Shown piece by piece: positions 56,204-64,000 of a stretch of 64,000 nt of DNA. How positions within the stretch are numbered: position 1 is the first letter of the stretch; each line of letters starts with the position of its first letter. This stretch comes from Hydractinia symbiolongicarpus (lineage: Eukaryota; Cnidaria; Hydrozoa; Anthoathecata; Hydractiniidae): positions 13,208,001 to 13,272,000 of the forward strand of contig NC_079884.1 in assembly GCF_029227915.1 (NCBI RefSeq). Reading direction: 5' to 3'. The translations under genes and the position numbers were made by a program. The notes below the pieces were generated by a model that saw nothing but the letters and a program-made list of their open reading frames with translations, was not told the DNA's origin and ran no database searches.

Positions 56204-58218
56204 TAAGTGCGTAGAAGTGAATGTGAGATATGGACTAATCCTAAAATCTCTAGCTAGCAAATGACGTCCTTATTATGTAATTATTTATACGCACTACTCT
56301 AGTAACGATCTGGCAACTGCAGTCACAATGTTGCAAAATGCCCCCACTATGCAAAAATTTTATTATCAATAAGCTTCCCCAGCGATGTTTAGGTTGTCTG
56401 TTCTGTAAAGTACACAAATTTTAGTACTGGTGAAATTGGTACTATAGTAAATCCTAAACCTAATGTTTAGGATATCATTTTGTAGTCATTCAGTGTTGCC
56501 AGTAATTTAGAAAAATTTATTTATTTTGGATAAAGGCCTAGAAGATTATGAAACAAATCAGATAGGAACTTTTAACTGATGCTATAAATGTGTAAAATAG
56601 TATTTGTTCGACTTCTTATAGTGTGTAAGCTATTGCTGTAGAATAAATATTTCGAGAAAGGGTCCCTATGCTTGCAAGCAAAAAATGGAATACCAGGCCT
56701 ATCAATAAAAAAATAACACCCAGGCAAGAAATCGCTCCCCCAAGGTTACAATAATTTAAACTGGGCGAGCTGAATAAATAAAGTAAGTTTATAAACCCAT
56801 ATTTTATCACAAAGTCCTTTTATCTATTTTATTTTATCTTTTTTATATATTTTGTTTTTTTTACTGTAAATATTAATTTCCATGTAAGATGAAGTGATAT
56901 TGCTCAGCCAGAATTTTTTTTTGGGGGTAATTGGGGGAGCAAATAATGGCTCAGCTAGTTTCTCATTTCTCAGAATTAGGCCAGCCTTTGCGTGAGCAAG
57001 AGCAACTGCTCTCCTCTTATTGATAGGCCTGGAATACTCCATGTAGAAACCATGTCCAATATGGAAAAGAACTTTTTATCCGCTCAAAAAGGCATTATTT
57101 CCCTCAAGTTTATTACGAAATGCAATCTCATTCCCAGAGCTGCTCTTTTACTTTCTGTTCTGCTGACGCGACACAAGCTACAAAGCAAATATTTTTATAG
57201 TGGCTAGCCCAGAAAATCACAAAAACCTATAGTTAGTGGATTGTTTCCACTGGGGGCCACTATGTTTTATTTAGTAAATTTGAAGATGTTGTAGCATTAC
57301 TTTTATTTCTGCAAAAACGTTTTTAAGCATGTGTTAGAAATCAATGCAAAATTACTGAATCTGATTTGTTAATTCTTGTTTTCCAAATTTGCTAGATTTT
57401 TTGTTAAAGAAAGAGTAAAACCTCAAAAAAGTAAAAATACATTGTGGGACATTATGGGATTATGGAAAAAACTCACAATTCAATTTATGTTATTTATGTT
57501 GCAATGTATATATTTGCTGTTTTACACTCTAAAAACTAATGCATTTTGTAAAAATCTTGTTTCCAGGGCTTTTTTCGCTTTCTGAAGTCTGCTGCTGACG
57601 TGGCACTGGCCAATTCTTGTTATTTTAGAGCAGCTATTTTTCATCTATTTTTCAGCCTAATTTAATCAAATTTTGTGGGTAAGCTTGTATAAGCCCTATA
57701 TGTTTACTCACAAAATTTGATTGCAAACCGACATGCAGATCACAAGTTATGATTTCGTCAGCAAAAAATTAAGAGGCGTGGAATGAGCAATCCAGTGTCA
57801 TTTTGGCAAAAAAATTATATAGTTAAATAATCGATTTAACAAACACTGTTTTGTATATGAAACAAACTGAAGATAAGAACTGTGTAAATGTCAATGCAAG
57901 GTCGAAAAACTTGAAAAATGATGACTCGAAACATGCTTTTTTTAGTTATTTCAGGTACTGTTGATTAAGGTACAAGAATTTATAACTGACCTTTTTGTTA
58001 TCAAACTGTCATAATAATTTTCAAGTATATATAATAATATATTAGCTATAAAAGTTTAATTTGCAGGTAACTTTGAAACTTAATCATCTTTCCAATCATT
58101 TTTTATGTAAATGAAATCACTTAAATGCAGAAATTAAGCCTTTTTTTGAAAACAGTCCTTCTTTTGGATAACTTTAAATTTAAGACAAAGTTTGCTAAAA
58201 ACAGAATTTGTATTTTAG
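56204..58218. other. Region upstream of the first LamG exon seen
   Basis: Probably an intron or upstream part of the EGF/LamG gene. Apart from the MITE at 56695 no exon was recognised. Weak relatives of the CCCAGAGC hairpin family occur near 57130 and 57560. Confidence 0.35.
56695..57031. mobile_element. MITE with TIR CAGGCCTATCAATAA (copy 2)
   Basis: Begins caggcctatcaata and ends tattgataggcctg. The interior is the reverse complement of the copy at 39729. Flanked by gaatac on both sides, a candidate 6-bp target duplication. Confidence 0.8.
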
Positions 58219-63789
<5,571 letters not shown>

Positions 63790-64000
63790 GTAAGTTCACA
63801 ATATGTTTTTTTTCATTGCAAGCATGGTAAAGATGTGTGTTACCAGGGCTGCTGACACAATAATAAAAGCAGAGAGCCAGGTTTTAGTGGTGTAGAAGGA
63901 CCCACCATATTCTATTCGGGCACAGGAGGAAGTTTTATCTTCGTCCAAAATAATGAACCTAAATTTTTCATCCTTAAACATTTAGATTTTTTTGTTATTT

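Overview
This is AT-rich animal nuclear DNA. Its genes are split by GT-AG introns and separated or invaded by many repeats. The families present (hemopexin matrix metalloproteinases, a SEA-domain mucin, an ethanolamine kinase, a Crumbs-like EGF/laminin-G protein), the LINEs whose tails run into ATC/GAT triplets and the many MITE-like elements suggest an invertebrate, possibly a cnidarian. That placement is inference; nothing here fixes the species.

Layout. 1-2166: a LINE reverse-transcriptase scrap and the last three exons of a matrix metalloproteinase (MMP-A). 4679-12509: a second, complete nine-exon MMP (MMP-B), predicted 564 residues, with furin site, cysteine switch, zinc site, Thr-rich hinge, four hemopexin blades and a GPI-type C-terminus. 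The last three exons of both MMPs have identical lengths and phases, so they are a tandem duplication. 13318-23060 (minus): a four-exon gene for a giant mucin-like membrane protein of about 2825 residues, with signal peptide, about 53 near-identical 40-residue Ser/Thr-rich repeats, a SEA domain, one membrane helix and a cytoplasmic tail ending in a PDZ-ligand motif. 23570-32000: DNA-transposon remnants and a gene-poor stretch. 32009-39485 (minus): a seven-exon ethanolamine kinase gene, predicted 379 residues. 40165-56203: LINE copies of one family, one carrying a nested DNA element and one sitting inside a fold-back element. 58219 to the end (plus): phase-1 exons for a laminin-G domain and a run of EGF repeats, probably a Crumbs-like gene open at both sides.

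The MMPs (secreted or surface proteases), the mucin (surface coat) and the EGF/LamG protein all act at the cell surface or in the matrix. No sequence evidence shows that they work together. The mucin array, the MMP duplication and several repeat structures (a fold-back element split by a LINE, a LINE frame break shared by three copies, a perfect palindrome that looks like a templated insertion) are the points most worth following up. Exon coordinates were read by eye from splice consensus, phase and protein-family similarity, without transcripts.
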